From positions 103,609 through 167,608 of the forward strand of contig VJZX01000007.1 of assembly GCA_009663185.1 (NCBI GenBank): 64,000 bases of DNA, read 5' to 3'. The notes below the pieces were generated by a model that was not told the DNA's origin, made no database searches, and worked only from the letters and a program-made list of their open reading frames with translations. The position numbers were made by a program, and so were the translations under genes. Shown here piece by piece: positions 37,265-47,490 of this stretch. Source of the DNA: Isoptericola halalbus. Its GTDB lineage: Bacteria > Actinomycetota > Actinomycetes > Actinomycetales > Cellulomonadaceae. Numbering within the stretch: the first letter of the stretch is position 1; each line of letters starts with the position of its first letter.

Positions 37265-38500
37265 TCAGCCCCCCTCCGGCGCGAGTCTCACCAGCATGAG
37301 CCGGTCGTCGCCCTCGCGTGGCGCGCCCCGACCGTCCGTGTTGTTGGTGAGCACCCACAGGCTCCCGTCCTCGCGCGCGACGACGGCGCGCAGCCGGCCG
37401 CGCTCGCCCTCCAGCAGGGACTGCGGCTCCGCGACGGCCGGGGCTCCGGCGTCGGACCGCGGCTCGGCGAACGGGACGCGCCACAGCCGCTCGCCGCGCA
37501 GCGCGGCGAGGTAGACCGCGTCGGCGGTCACGGCCAGGCCCGACGGCGAGGCCTGCGACGTCGGCCACCAGGCCACGGGGTCGACCGTGCCCTGCGGGCC
37601 GCCCGGGCCTTCGACCTCGGGCCAGCCGTAGTTCTGGCCGGCCTCGATGACGTTGAGCTCGTCGTAGGTGCTGGAGCCGAACTCGCTCGCGAACATGGTC
37701 CCCGCCGCGTCCCAGCCGAGCCCCTGCACGTTGCGGTGCCCGTACGACCACACCGGCGAGGCGGGGTCCGGGTTGCCCTGCACGGGCTCGCCGTCGAGCG
37801 TGACGCGCAGGATCTTGCCGCCGAGCGAGTCGAGGTCCGGTGCGTTGGACGGCTCGGCGGCGTCGCCGGTGGCGACGTAGAGGTGCCCGTCGGGCCCGAA
37901 CGCGACCGCGCCGCCGTCGTGGTTCGCGGCGTGCGGGATGCCCTCGACGACGGTGGCGAGCTCGCCGAGGACCGTGCCCTCCAGGCGGCCGCGCAGCACC
38001 GCGTTGTCGTCCGGGCCGGTGCGGTACACGACGACGTCGCCCGACGCCGGGTCCATCGCCACGCCGAGCAGCCCGCCCTCGCCGCGCGGGCGCGTCTGGT
38101 CGAGGAGCTGCTCGGCGCCGCGGCCGGTGACCGGCGTCGTGGTGCCGGCGTCGGGGTCGACGACCAGGAGGCGGGCGGCATCGCGCTCGGAGACCAGGAG
38201 CGTGCCGTCGGGCAGCGGCGCGAGGCCCCAGGGTGCCGCGAGGCCCTCGACGACGGTCTCGACCTGTGCGGTCACCGGCCCGGGGCCGAGGCCCCTGCCC
38301 CGGGTCGGGCTGGGCGACGGGGTCGCGGACGCCGACGACGCCACCGACGGGGACGGCTCGCTCGGCGGGGGCGACGAGAAGCCCACGCCCGGCTCCCCAC
38401 CGGTGCACGCCGTGAGCGCGGTCAGGGCGGCGACGAATACGGCTGCGGACCGCAGGCGGCCTGCTCGTGCCGCATGCCGCCGTCGGGCGTAGGAGCGCAT
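37265..38500 (-). CDS. Lipoprotein, PQQ-dependent sugar dehydrogenase family (GSDH)
   Basis: 411 residues. A lipoprotein signal with lipobox LTACT puts Cys at about residue 32, followed by a Ser/Pro-rich tether. The six-bladed beta-propeller of the glucose/sorbosone dehydrogenase family has [51 protein letters not shown] and [12 protein letters not shown]. It probably oxidises sugars at the outer face of the membrane. Many such proteins lack a known cofactor partner, so the PQQ link is by family only. Confidence 0.9.
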   Translation of the reverse strand: MRSYARRRHAARAGRLRSAAVFVAALTALTACTGGEPGVGFSSPPPSEPSPSVASSASATPSPSPTRGRGLGPGPVTAQVETVVEGLAAPWGLAPLPDGTLLVSERDAARLLVVDPDAGTTTPVTGRGAEQLLDQTRPRGEGGLLGVAMDPASGDVVVYRTGPDDNAVLRGRLEGTVLGELATVVEGIPHAANHDGGAVAFGPDGHLYVATGDAAEPSNAPDLDSLGGKILRVTLDGEPVQGNPDPASPVWSYGHRNVQGLGWDAAGTMFASEFGSSTYDELNVIEAGQNYGWPEVEGPGGPQGTVDPVAWWPTSQASPSGLAVTADAVYLAALRGERLWRVPFAEPRSDAGAPAVAEPQSLLEGERGRLRAVVAREDGSLWVLTNNTDGRGAPREGDDRLMLVRLAPEGG

Positions 38501-38575
38501 GGCTCCATCCTGCCGGTGGAGGAATTTTTGCGCCGGTCAAACGTGTGGCATTCTCGGTTCAAGGTCAGCCCAAGG

Positions 38576-38758
38576 ATGGAGGCCGCCGTGGGGATCGTCG
38601 CCCGCCTCAAGAGCTGGTTCTCGCGCTCGGAGAGCAGCGAGCCCGAACCGGGGCAGCCGAGGGAGGTGCCTCGCCTGCCGCCCATGTCCGAGACCGCGCG
38701 CCCCCGCGCGGTCACGATGGCGGTCGAGCCGCTGCGCCGCTCGGGGTTCGGCTTCTGA
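38576..38758 (+). CDS. Small hypothetical protein, 60 residues
   Basis: An ATG-started frame of 61 codons with very strong G/C bias at third positions (about nine in ten), ending 40 bp before pncA. The peptide has an amphipathic start (GIVARLKSWFSRSE) then a Pro/Glu/Arg-rich tail ending SGFGF. There is no signal peptide. I do not recognise it. It could be translated with or upstream of pncA. An alternative GTG start lies four codons in. Confidence 0.5.
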   Translation: MEAAVGIVARLKSWFSRSESSEPEPGQPREVPRLPPMSETARPRAVTMAVEPLRRSGFGF

Positions 38759-38798
38759 GTGTCCCCGGAGCGGGATGAACGGTGGCAGAGTGGGCGGT

Positions 38799-39386
38799 AT
38801 GAGCGAGACCACGGAGACCCGCCGGGCCCTGATCGTCGTCGACGTGCAGCCGACGTTCTGCGAGGGCGGAGAGCTGGCCGTCGAGGGCGGCAACAAGGTC
38901 GCCGAGGACGTGGCGGCGTACGCGGCCGCGCGCCGGGACCGGTACGACCTGGTCGTCACCACGCAGGACTGGCACATCGACCCGGGCGAGCACTTCAGCG
39001 ATACCCCGGACTTCGTCAACACCTGGCCACCGCACGGCATCGCGGGCACCCCGAACGCCGAGCTGCACCCCGCGCTGGCGAACCTGAACCCTGACGTGTC
39101 GGTCAAGAAGGGCCAGTACGCACACGGGTACTCGGGCTTCGAGGGCGCGGACGAGCAGGGTCGGACGCTCGAGCAGGTGCTGCGCGACGCCGAGGTCGAG
39201 GTGGTCGACGTCGTCGGGCTCGCGGAGTCGCACTGCGTCAAGCGGACGTCGCTCGACGCGGCGAGCGCAGGGTTCAGCACGCGCGTGCTGACCGACCTGA
39301 CCGCCCCGGTCTCGCCGGAGCAGGGCGAGCAGGCGCGCGCGGAGCTCGTCGCCGCCGGCGTCGAGCTCGCCGAGTCGGCGAGGTAG
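38799..39386 (+). CDS. pncA: Nicotinamidase (isochorismatase-like hydrolase)
   Basis: 195 residues from the ATG at 38799. It converts nicotinamide to nicotinate in NAD salvage. Catalytic triad candidates: Asp in VVDVQPTFCEGG, Lys in SVKKGQYAHGYSGF, and Cys in GLAESHCVKRTSLDAA. A metal site near TTQDWHIDPGEHF fits the PncA type. Its TAG stop lies inside the palindrome at 39378-39406. Confidence 0.9.
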   Translation: MSETTETRRALIVVDVQPTFCEGGELAVEGGNKVAEDVAAYAAARRDRYDLVVTTQDWHIDPGEHFSDTPDFVNTWPPHGIAGTPNAELHPALANLNPDVSVKKGQYAHGYSGFEGADEQGRTLEQVLRDAEVEVVDVVGLAESHCVKRTSLDAASAGFSTRVLTDLTAPVSPEQGEQARAELVAAGVELAESAR

Positions 39387-39406
39387 AACGGTCCGTTCTA
39401 CCTCGC
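39378..39406. terminator. Palindrome carrying both stop codons of pncA and rsmI
   Basis: GCGAGGTAGAACGG-T-CCGTTCTACCTCGC, a perfect 14-1-14 palindrome. The TAG in the left arm ends pncA and the complementary TAG in the right arm ends rsmI, so the element overlaps the last codons of both convergent genes. It contains the GAGGTAGAAC core of the repeats at 14018-14240. Confidence 0.85.
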
Positions 39407-40282
39407 GGCGAGGGCAGCGGCGTACAGCTCTCGCTTGGGTACACCGGCCGTGGAGGCGACGTCGGCGACAGCGTCCTTCAACCGCTCCCCCGCCCCGACT
39501 CGCGCGAGCACCTCCCCGACGAGATCGCCGACGCTCGGCGCCCCGCCCGCGGGCGCGCCCGCGACCACGACGCAGATCTCGCCGCGCAGCGCGTCACCGA
39601 CCTCGGCTCGCCGACCTGCCTCCGCGGACAACTGCCCGAGCGGGCCGCGCAGCACCTCCTCGTACGTCTTTGTCAGCTCGCGGCACACGGCCGCCGGGCG
39701 CTCCTCCCCGAACGCCGAGGCCATCGCCGCGAGCGTCTCGACCACGCGGTGAGGCGCCTCGAAGAACACCATGGTGCGCGGCTCGGCCGCGAGCGCCCCG
39801 AGCCACCGTGCCCGCTCCCCTGGCTTGCGGGGCACGAAGCCCTCGAACGTGAACCGGTCCGTCGGCAGCCCGGACAGCGCGAGCGCCGTGAGCACCGCCG
39901 ACGGCCCGGGCGCCGCGGTCACGCGCAGCCCGCGCTCGACGGCCCGCGACACCACGCGGTAGCCGGGGTCGGAGACCACGGGCATCCCGGCGTCGGTCAC
40001 GACGACGACGGTCCCGCCACCTGCCACGACGTCGAGCAACTCGTCGGCCCGGGTGGTCTCGTTGTGCTCGTGGTACGAGACGACGCGGCCACCCACCGAG
40101 ACGCCGAGCCGTGCCGCGAGCGCGTGCAGCCGCCGCGTGTCCTCGGCGGCGACGACGTCGGCCTCGGCGAGCAGCCGCAGCAGGCGGGGCGAGGCGTCCT
40201 CGGTGTTGCCGATGGGCGTGGCCGCGAGCACGAGTGCGCCGCCGGAGTCGGCCGGTCCGGACACGGCGGGGTGGGTGGTCAT
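39398..40282 (-). CDS. rsmI: 16S rRNA 2'-O-ribose C1402 methyltransferase
   Basis: 294 residues, tetrapyrrole-methylase fold. It methylates the ribose of C1402 in the decoding centre. Marks: [63 protein letters not shown] and [12 protein letters not shown]. The final residues come from the shared palindrome. It is divergent from pmt, the same arrangement as M. tuberculosis Rv1003/Rv1002c. Confidence 0.95.
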   Translation of the reverse strand: MTTHPAVSGPADSGGALVLAATPIGNTEDASPRLLRLLAEADVVAAEDTRRLHALAARLGVSVGGRVVSYHEHNETTRADELLDVVAGGGTVVVVTDAGMPVVSDPGYRVVSRAVERGLRVTAAPGPSAVLTALALSGLPTDRFTFEGFVPRKPGERARWLGALAAEPRTMVFFEAPHRVVETLAAMASAFGEERPAAVCRELTKTYEEVLRGPLGQLSAEAGRRAEVGDALRGEICVVVAGAPAGGAPSVGDLVGEVLARVGAGERLKDAVADVASTAGVPKRELYAAALAAR

Positions 40283-40317
40283 GGAGCCCAGCGTCCCACG
40301 CCCCTACGATGTGCCGG

Positions 40318-41976
40318 ATGACCGAGCGTGCCACCGAGCCGTCCGCCGGTCGTGACGGGCGCTTCGCCCCCGTCGCGGCGGCCCCCGCCGACGCGCCCTC
40401 GACCGAGGCGCGGCTGCTGCGCAGGCTGCTCGGCCGCCGCCGGCTCGCCCTCGACACCACACGCGCCGCCCGGTTCTGGGGCTGGTTCGGCACGCTCGCG
40501 GTGACGCTGCTCGCCGCCGTCGCGCGCCTGTGGGAACTGGGGCGCCCCCACGCCCTCGTCTTCGACGAGACGTACTACGTCAAGGACGCCCACACCCTCG
40601 GCCGTGAGGGCTACGAGCGTCAGTGGCCCGAGGATCCCAACCCGGCGTTCGTCGCCGGGGACGTGAACTCCTACCTCGACCAGGCCGCCTACATCGTCCA
40701 TCCGCCCGTGGGCAAGTGGATGATCTGGCTCGGGATGGAGCTCGGCGGCGGCGCCACGAGCTCGGCCGCATGGCGGCTGGCCAGCGCGGTCGTCGGGGTG
40801 CTGGCCGTGCTCCTGGTCATCCGCATCGCCCGCCGGCTGTTCGCGTCGTCGGCCATGGGCGTGCTCGCGGGCCTGCTCCTCGCGGTCGACGGCGAGGCGA
40901 TCGTCCACTCGCGCACCGCGCTGCTCGACCAGTTCCTCATGTTCTGGGTGGTCGTGGCCTTCGGCTGCCTCGTCGTGGACCGGGAGTGGGCACGACGGCG
41001 GCTCGCGGCCCGGGTCGCGGCCATCCTGGACGCAGGGGGAAGCGTCGAGCTCTACGGGCCGCGCCTCGGGTTCCGCTGGTGGCGGCTCCTCGCAGGCGTC
41101 TCGCTGGGTCTGGCGTGCGGCGTCAAGTGGTCGGGCCTGTACTTCGTCGCGGTCTTCGGCCTCCTCACGGTGCTGTGGGACCTGACCGCGCGCCGGGCGG
41201 CCGGCGTCGGTCGGTGGTGGGAGGACGCCCTGCTCGTCGACGGCGTCCCCGCCTTCTTCTCGATCGTCCCGACGGCGGCGGTCGTCTACGTCGCGACGTG
41301 GTGGTCGTGGTTCACGAGCGCCGGCGCCTACATGCGGCAGTGGGCGACCGACCATCCCGGCGAGGGCGTCACCTGGCTGCCGGGTCCGCTGCGCAGCCTG
41401 TGGGAGTACCACGTCCAGATGTGGGGGTTCCACACCACGCTCGACTCCGAGCACGGGTACGCCGCGCACCCGATCGGGTGGATCGTCCAGTGGCGTCCGA
41501 CGTCGTTCTTCTGGGAGCGGACCCCGGCCGGCGAGGCAGGGTGCGGCGCGACCGTCACCGAGGGCTGCGCGGCGGCCATGACCTCGCTCGGCAACCCGGT
41601 GCTGTGGTGGGTCGGGACGCTCGCCGTCGTGGCCGCGGTCGTGCTCGGCATCGTGCGGCGCGACGGGCGCGTGCCCGCGGTGCTCAGCGGGCTCATCGCA
41701 GGGTGGCTGCCGTGGTTCGGGTTCACCGAGCGCACGATCTTCACGTTCTACTCGATCGTTTTTCTGCCGTGGGTCGTGCTCGCGATCGTGTACGTCGCGA
41801 CCGTCCTGCTCGAGCACACCGAGGAACGGCGCGGCCGAGGGAGGGCGGGTGCGGCGATCGTCGTCGTCGTGACCGTCGTCGTGGCCGTCTCGGCGGCGTA
41901 CTACCCGGTCTGGTCGGCGATGCAGGTGCCCTACGAGTACTGGCGCGCCCTGATGTTCCTGCGCTCCTGGATCTGA
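40318..41976 (+). CDS. pmt: Polyprenol-phosphate-mannose protein mannosyltransferase
   Basis: 552 residues from the ATG at 40318, with a TACGAT -10-like element just before it, suggesting a leaderless transcript. GT39-type multi-pass enzyme with about 10-11 helices. The first extracytoplasmic loop has HALVFDETYYVKDAHTLG with the acidic pair needed for catalysis; IVHPPVGKWMIWLGMELG and GVKWSGLYFV are further family motifs. It moves mannose from polyprenyl phosphate to Ser/Thr of proteins during Sec export. It is divergent from rsmI. Confidence 0.93.
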   Translation: MTERATEPSAGRDGRFAPVAAAPADAPSTEARLLRRLLGRRRLALDTTRAARFWGWFGTLAVTLLAAVARLWELGRPHALVFDETYYVKDAHTLGREGYERQWPEDPNPAFVAGDVNSYLDQAAYIVHPPVGKWMIWLGMELGGGATSSAAWRLASAVVGVLAVLLVIRIARRLFASSAMGVLAGLLLAVDGEAIVHSRTALLDQFLMFWVVVAFGCLVVDREWARRRLAARVAAILDAGGSVELYGPRLGFRWWRLLAGVSLGLACGVKWSGLYFVAVFGLLTVLWDLTARRAAGVGRWWEDALLVDGVPAFFSIVPTAAVVYVATWWSWFTSAGAYMRQWATDHPGEGVTWLPGPLRSLWEYHVQMWGFHTTLDSEHGYAAHPIGWIVQWRPTSFFWERTPAGEAGCGATVTEGCAAAMTSLGNPVLWWVGTLAVVAAVVLGIVRRDGRVPAVLSGLIAGWLPWFGFTERTIFTFYSIVFLPWVVLAIVYVATVLLEHTEERRGRGRAGAAIVVVVTVVVAVSAAYYPVWSAMQVPYEYWRALMFLRSWI

Positions 41977-41980
41977 GCGC

Positions 41981-43483
41981 TCAGGGCCAGTCGACCTGCG
42001 GGGTGGGGTGGAACTCCCAGCCTGCCGCGCGCCACGTCGGCGCCTGCGCCGCGACCCGGGCGCGGAACGACTCCCAGTCCTTGCGCCGCGCGTCGGACCA
42101 CGCCACCTCCGCCACCGCGCCGAGGCGTGGCAGCAGCATCGAGAACAGGTCGTCGCGCGTCGCGAGCGTCTCCGTCCACACGGCCCCGGAGACGCCCTCC
42201 ACCGACTCGGCCGGCAGCCCCGGGATCACCTGCTCCGGTTCCCAGTCGTAGGAGTCGCGCAGCTCGACGAAGCCCGCCCACTCGAGCCCGAGCGCGTGCT
42301 CGGGCGTGTACTTCATGTCCAGGTACGCCCGGTTGCCCGGAGACATGACGAACCGCGCCCCCGCCCGAGCCGCGGCGATGAACGGGTCGGGCTCGCCCTT
42401 GGGCTCCCAGTACTGCAGCACCGTCCCGGGTTCGACCGGCCCGCGCGCACCCTCCTGCCACAGCACGGGCGTCTTGCCCGCCTCGCGCACGACCCGGCAC
42501 GCAAGCTCGACGAACCGGGCGTACTCGGCGGGCTCCATGGTCAGCACCTCGTCGCCACCCACGTGCACGTACTGCCCGCGGGTCATGCGTGCGACGTCGC
42601 CGAGGACGTCGCGCAGGAACGGCTCGGTCGCGGGGTTGTCGAACCACAGCCGCGAGAACCCGACCTCGATGCCCTCGTAGACGGCGGTCGGCTCACCGTC
42701 GGGCATGAGCTCGCCGTACGCGTGGGTCGCCGCGTTGACGTGGCCCGGCTGGTCGATCTCCGGCACGATCGTCACGAACCGCTCGGCCGCGTAGTCCTGC
42801 AGGTCCCGGAACTCCTCGACGGTCAGGTACCCGCCGCCGCCACCGCCCACCTGCGTCGCGGACGACCGCTCGGTCAGCGCGGGCCGCGAGGGGATCTGGA
42901 TCCGCCACCCCTGGTCGTCGGTCAGGTGCAGGTGCAGCACGCGCAGCTTGAGGGCGCCGACGAGGTCGACGACGGTCCGCAGGTCCTCCGGCCCGAAGAA
43001 GTGCCGCACGACGTCGACGCTCAGTCCCCGCCAGGAGTACCGCGGCGCGTCGTGCACGACGACGGCGGGCACGACGGCCGGCGCCTCGGCTTCCCCGGCG
43101 CTCGCCCGCCCGACGGGGACGAGCTGCCGCAGCGTCCGCACGGCGTGCAGGAGCCCGACGCGCTCGGGCGCGGTCGCGACGACGCCGTCTGCCGACACCC
43201 GCAGGGTGTACCGCTCGGGGCTGTCCGACCCGACCGGCCCGGCCGCGGGGTCGAGCCGCAGCGTCACGCCCACCGGGGCGCCGTCGTGGACCCGCACGCC
43301 CGCGCCGGCGAGCTGCTCGACGGCGAGCGCCGCGAGGCCGGCGTCGGGCGCCTCGACGCGGACGTCGGCGAGGGACGGTCCGGGGCCGTCGAGCGGCTCG
43401 ACGGCGCTCGGCCACGGGATGATCGGCAGCGCGGCGGGGTCGGCCGCGCCGTGGTGCGGCACGTTGGTCACGGCGGCGCTCAT
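41981..43483 (-). CDS. Beta-N-acetylhexosaminidase, GH20
   Basis: 500 residues from the ATG at 43483. An N-terminal GH20b-type domain spans about 1-135 and the (beta/alpha)8 catalytic domain about 140-490. The catalytic Asp-Glu pair is in YVHVGGDEVLTMEP, with YSWRGLSVDVVRHFF, LHLHLTDDQGWRIQIPSRP and VPEIDQPGHVNAA as family signatures. There is no signal peptide, so it probably acts on imported GlcNAc oligosaccharides from chitin or wall turnover. The start overlaps the stop of the lipoprotein gene upstream (ATGA), so they are co-expressed. It is 4 bp from the convergent pmt end. Confidence 0.93.
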   Translation of the reverse strand: MSAAVTNVPHHGAADPAALPIIPWPSAVEPLDGPGPSLADVRVEAPDAGLAALAVEQLAGAGVRVHDGAPVGVTLRLDPAAGPVGSDSPERYTLRVSADGVVATAPERVGLLHAVRTLRQLVPVGRASAGEAEAPAVVPAVVVHDAPRYSWRGLSVDVVRHFFGPEDLRTVVDLVGALKLRVLHLHLTDDQGWRIQIPSRPALTERSSATQVGGGGGGYLTVEEFRDLQDYAAERFVTIVPEIDQPGHVNAATHAYGELMPDGEPTAVYEGIEVGFSRLWFDNPATEPFLRDVLGDVARMTRGQYVHVGGDEVLTMEPAEYARFVELACRVVREAGKTPVLWQEGARGPVEPGTVLQYWEPKGEPDPFIAAARAGARFVMSPGNRAYLDMKYTPEHALGLEWAGFVELRDSYDWEPEQVIPGLPAESVEGVSGAVWTETLATRDDLFSMLLPRLGAVAEVAWSDARRKDWESFRARVAAQAPTWRAAGWEFHPTPQVDWP

Positions 43484-45048
43484 GACGCGGCCACGAGCAC
43501 GGGCTTCACGGGCTCGGTCGGCACGAGCCCGGCCACGCCGTCGTACACGTACGCCGGCCCCGACCAGCCGAGCCGCACGCCGCGCGGCACGTCCTGAGTG
43601 AGCTGGTTCCACACCCACTCACCGGTCGTGGCGCCGCCCGTGCGGTCTGCGGTGATCACCACCTGGACCTGCGGCGCCGACCGGAGCCGGTCGCGGTCCG
43701 GGACCGAGTCGGCCCGAGTCTGGTGCACGGTCAGGAGGATCGAGGGCAGTCCCTCGCGCGTCGTCACCTCGGCAAGGTACTCCACGACGTCGGTGATCTC
43801 GGCCGCGTCCATGCGGTACGAGCGCGTGTCGACACCGTCCCCGCGGCGCCGCTCGGGGTGCAGCGCGACGCCGACGCCCGGCGTGGACAGGAGCGGCTCG
43901 AGCGCGCGCACCTCGTCGACGACCGGACCCGGGCCCGCCGCGACCTCGAGCAGCACGTAGTGGCCGGCCTTGCGCGCGGCGCGCACGAGCGGCTCGACGG
44001 TCTCGAGCGACTCCTCGGCCACGTAGTCGCCGTCCTCCCCGGGCGAGCTCGACGGCCCGCTCGCGCGCACGACGACCGTCGGCACGAGCGGCTGGCCCTC
44101 GACCGCGTACGGGGCCGCGTCGTCGGCGGCCCGCCGGACGATTGTCTCGGGGTCGTCCCACCGGTCCCCCGAGGTCGTGACGTACCGGGCCGGGAACAGC
44201 CGCTGCGTCCCGGTCGGCAGGAGCGTCCCACGCTCGGCCGTGAGGACCTTCCACGCGAACACGTCGGCGTGCCCGAACGTCGGCCCGACACCGACGACGG
44301 TGAGAGCCTGCGCGTCGTCGATCATCGCGATCGCCTCGGGCACGGCCGCGACGTCGCCACCGGGCACCTCGAACGTCACCGCACCGGCGGCCCGGACGGT
44401 CGCGATCGCGGCCTCCTGCCCCGGCTGCGGGTCGGTCAGTGCGAGCACCTCGCGCAGCAGCACGGGCTCGCCCGTGGGTGGGAGGGCCTCGCGGAGCTCT
44501 GCGAGGTCGTCGTCCTCCGGGACCACGCCAGGATCGAGACGCAGGACGTCGACGCCCGCCTCCAGCGCGGCGTGGCCGGCCGGCCCGGCCGCCTCCTCGG
44601 ACGGCGTCGACGGCTCGACCTGCTCGACGTCGTCGAGCCCCGAGGTGGGCTCGACGACGACGGCGGTCGCGACGCCGAGCCGGTCGAGCTCGTCGGCGAG
44701 CGCGTCGTCGGAGATCCCGCCCCCGGCGAGCAGCGCGGGTGCGTGCAGCGCCGCGGCCGCGGCGGATGCCGTGGCGACGGCCTCCTCGTCGTCCGCCGTC
44801 GCCATCACGACGAGCTCGGAGCGCTCGAACAGCACCTGGCTCGCGGTCAGGGCGAGCTCGGCCGGGTCGGAGGAGTCGAGCACGAGCGTGTGCGACTCGG
44901 GTTCCCGCACCTCGAGCGGGGGCTTGTCCGGTGATGCGGACGGCACCGGCTCTTCCGCGGGCGGCGTCGAGCATCCCGTCGCGCCCAGCACGACGACGCC
45001 GACCGCGGCGAGGACAGAGCGGACGAATCGGGCTTTCCTGCGATGCAC
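43480..45048 (-). CDS. Lipoprotein with cell-wall-binding-repeat-like N-terminal region
   Basis: 522 residues from the GTG at 45048. The lipobox LGATGCS puts the lipidated Cys at residue 26. A Pro/Glu linker follows. Residues about 50-170 have the alternating beta-strand pattern of cell-wall-binding repeat 2 (TLVLDSSDPAELALTASQVL, then VVMATADDEEAVATA). The rest is not assigned, with SGDRWDDPETIVRRA and a possible barrel-like C-terminal half. Its coupling to a GH20 gene suggests a role in amino-sugar or wall-fragment handling at the membrane, by inference only. Confidence 0.7.
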   Translation of the reverse strand: MHRRKARFVRSVLAAVGVVVLGATGCSTPPAEEPVPSASPDKPPLEVREPESHTLVLDSSDPAELALTASQVLFERSELVVMATADDEEAVATASAAAAALHAPALLAGGGISDDALADELDRLGVATAVVVEPTSGLDDVEQVEPSTPSEEAAGPAGHAALEAGVDVLRLDPGVVPEDDDLAELREALPPTGEPVLLREVLALTDPQPGQEAAIATVRAAGAVTFEVPGGDVAAVPEAIAMIDDAQALTVVGVGPTFGHADVFAWKVLTAERGTLLPTGTQRLFPARYVTTSGDRWDDPETIVRRAADDAAPYAVEGQPLVPTVVVRASGPSSSPGEDGDYVAEESLETVEPLVRAARKAGHYVLLEVAAGPGPVVDEVRALEPLLSTPGVGVALHPERRRGDGVDTRSYRMDAAEITDVVEYLAEVTTREGLPSILLTVHQTRADSVPDRDRLRSAPQVQVVITADRTGGATTGEWVWNQLTQDVPRGVRLGWSGPAYVYDGVAGLVPTEPVKPVLVAAS

Positions 45049-45148
45049 ACCTCATATCCTGACGTATGCCGGGGACATGATCGACGTCCGGATCATCACA
45101 ACTCGGCGACGGTCTCGTCGCTCGGCCGCGCGGGCCGCTCACCTGCCG

Positions 45149-45973
45149 TCACGTCGGCCGGACGGCCCGCCCGACGTCGTCGACCAGGCCGGCCGCGAGC
45201 TCGATCGCCGTCGCGAGCTCGTCGCCGGCCGGCCCGACCGAGCCCAGGAGGTGCGCGGCACGCCGAGCGAAGTCCGCGGGCGCCCGCTCGAGCCTGCCGG
45301 CGGACGGAATCAGCCCCTTCTCGTTGGTCACCCATCGCCCCTCGGCGGCGTGCAGCGCGTGCGCGCAGAGCGCGACAGCACGGGAGAGGCACAGCGCGAC
45401 GTAGGTGGCGTCACCGCGAGCGACGACCTTGCGCGCGCCGTCGACCAGGAAGCCCGCCTCCCAGAGTCCCTCGACCATCGCCCGGCGCAGCGCGTCCGGA
45501 TACCGAGCCATGTCGGCGCGCAGCGGCGTGAGCCTGCGCCCGGGGTCGGCCAGGACCACCGCCGTCGCGAGCTCGCCCGCGTAGGCGACGTCGAGGAAGC
45601 CCAACGGGTGACCCGCCTGGGCGTGGAAGGCGAAGCGCCCGTCCTGCGCCCGGCGCCACTGCTCGAGCACGCGGTCGAGGTCACGCAGGATCCAGTCGAC
45701 GGGCGCACCGTCGACCGTGAGCCAGCCACCGGCGTTCACCCACGGACCCCACGAGCCGGGCGGGCCGATCTCCACGTCGGCGTCGGACCACCGGCACGCC
45801 AGCGCCGACAGCGCGACGATGTCGACGTCGCCCGCGTAGTAGAGGCCGAGGTCGACGTCCGACGACGGTGACGCGTCCCCACGGGCCCGGCTCCCGCCGA
45901 GGACGACGCCGACGACCCCGTCGACGGCCGCGACGTCGGACGCCATCCGTCGCAGCACGTCTTCGGTCACCAT
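45149..45973 (-). CDS. Nucleotidyltransferase-domain protein
   Basis: 274 residues from the ATG at 45973. The N-terminal Pol-beta-type nucleotidyltransferase motif GGSRARGDASPSSDVDLGLY (about 28-47) has the GS and DxD residues needed for metal and nucleotide binding; a third Asp is in GAPVDWILRD. The C-terminal part is helical and resembles antibiotic-adenylyltransferase-like proteins without a clear match. It could modify a small molecule or be a defence-type enzyme. It stands alone. Confidence 0.8.
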   Translation of the reverse strand: MVTEDVLRRMASDVAAVDGVVGVVLGGSRARGDASPSSDVDLGLYYAGDVDIVALSALACRWSDADVEIGPPGSWGPWVNAGGWLTVDGAPVDWILRDLDRVLEQWRRAQDGRFAFHAQAGHPLGFLDVAYAGELATAVVLADPGRRLTPLRADMARYPDALRRAMVEGLWEAGFLVDGARKVVARGDATYVALCLSRAVALCAHALHAAEGRWVTNEKGLIPSAGRLERAPADFARRAAHLLGSVGPAGDELATAIELAAGLVDDVGRAVRPT

Positions 45974-46103
45974 GACCACTCCCTCGGTCGGACACCGGGA
46001 GGCTATCGCGTCGCTCGGACGAGAGACGCCTCGGCTCCTGCGGGCGTCACCGTCAGGGCCCACCGCGCGGCCGGGTCGTCGGCCGGCCGCGCGGCGGCCT
46101 CGC

Positions 46104-47490
46104 TCAGCCGGCGACCTCGACCACCCGGACGTCGTCGACCCGGAAGGTGCCGGACGATCCCCGCAGGCCGAGAAGGAGCTCGATGCTGTCGATGTCGCCG
46201 TCCACTGTCGTGTACGTGCGCTCGAACGTCTTCCACTCGCCGGGGGCGGTGGCGGCCGTCGCCGGGAACCAGTTGCGCTGCTCCGTCCCGACGCCGCTGC
46301 TCCCGAGGAAGGACCGGAAGAACGCGTACGCGCCCACGCCAGCGCCGGGCGTGTAGTCCGTGAGCTGGTACCGGAACGACATGCGGTAGGTCGTCGCCCG
46401 TTCCGCGGCGACGGGCGAGATGCCCGCCTGCTTCCGCGAGTCCGCCCAGACGCGGTAGGCGTGCGAGCCGCTGGTGTCCGTGCTGGTGAACAGCAGCGAC
46501 CGGTCGCCGCCGAACGAGCCGCCCGTGACGATGTCCTGGGTGTACGTGTCGGGTGTGTCGGAGGTTCTGCCCAGCTGCCACACGTCCACCTGGTCCGCCT
46601 CGAACCCGTGGGTCCAGACGGTCAGCAGCAGCTCGTACGCCGCCGCGAGCTCGGCCGCGAGCGCCTGGAGGTCCGCGCCGGCCATGTTCGCCGCCGCGTC
46701 GATCCGGTCGACCTCGGCGGTGAACGCGGCCCAGCTCTCCGGGGTGTACCCGGACGCCTCCAGCGCACGGGCCTCGGCGAGCTGATCGGCGAGCGGTGAC
46801 GGTTCGACCGGCTCGACCCGGACGTCGTCGACGCGGAAGACACCTTCCGAGCCACGCAGACCGATCAGGACCTCGATGTTGTCGATCGCTCCGTCCACGG
46901 TGGTGTAGACCTGCTCGAACTTCTTCCACTCCCCAGGAGCAGTCGTGGCCGACACCGGCAGCCAGTTGCGCTGCTCGACGCCGACGCCGGCGCCACCCGA
47001 GAACGACCGGAAGAAGGCGTACGCCCCGACGCGGAAGCCCGGCGTGTAGTCCGTGAGCTGGTACCAGAACGTCACGCGGTACTCCGTCGCCGGCGTGGCC
47101 GACACCGGGGAGACGCCGCCCTGCTTGCGCGAGTTCACCCACAGGTTGTGCGCGGCGTCCCCCGTGACGTCGGTGCTGGTGAACAGCAGCGACCCCGTGC
47201 CGGTGCGCCCGCCGTCGTCGGCGAAGCCCGCGGTATACGTGCCGGGGGCGCGGCCGCCGAGCTGCCAGACGTCGGGCTCGTCCGTCTCGAACGAGTGCCG
47301 GAACACGGGCAGGAGCAGGTCGTAGGCGGAGTACACCCGTTGCACGAGGGTGGCCTCGTCCGCCCCGCCGTCGGTCCACGCCGCCTCCACCGCGTCGAGC
47401 TCGGCCGTGAACGCGCCCCAGCTCCTCGGCGTGTAGGAGTCCGGGTCGAGCGCTCGCGCGTCGGCGAGGACGGCCTCGATCCCGGCCGCC
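46104..47490 (-). repeat. Internal tandem duplication of a FIVAR-plus-jelly-roll module
   Basis: The last 460 residues consist of two copies of about 230 residues each (boundary near 46797). Shared stretches include YQLTDYTPG, VGAYAFFRSF, TAPGEWK and FRVDDVRV. Each copy begins with a helical ARALEASGYTPESWAAFTAE-like segment and continues as a beta-rich carbohydrate-binding-like domain. Confidence 0.85.
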
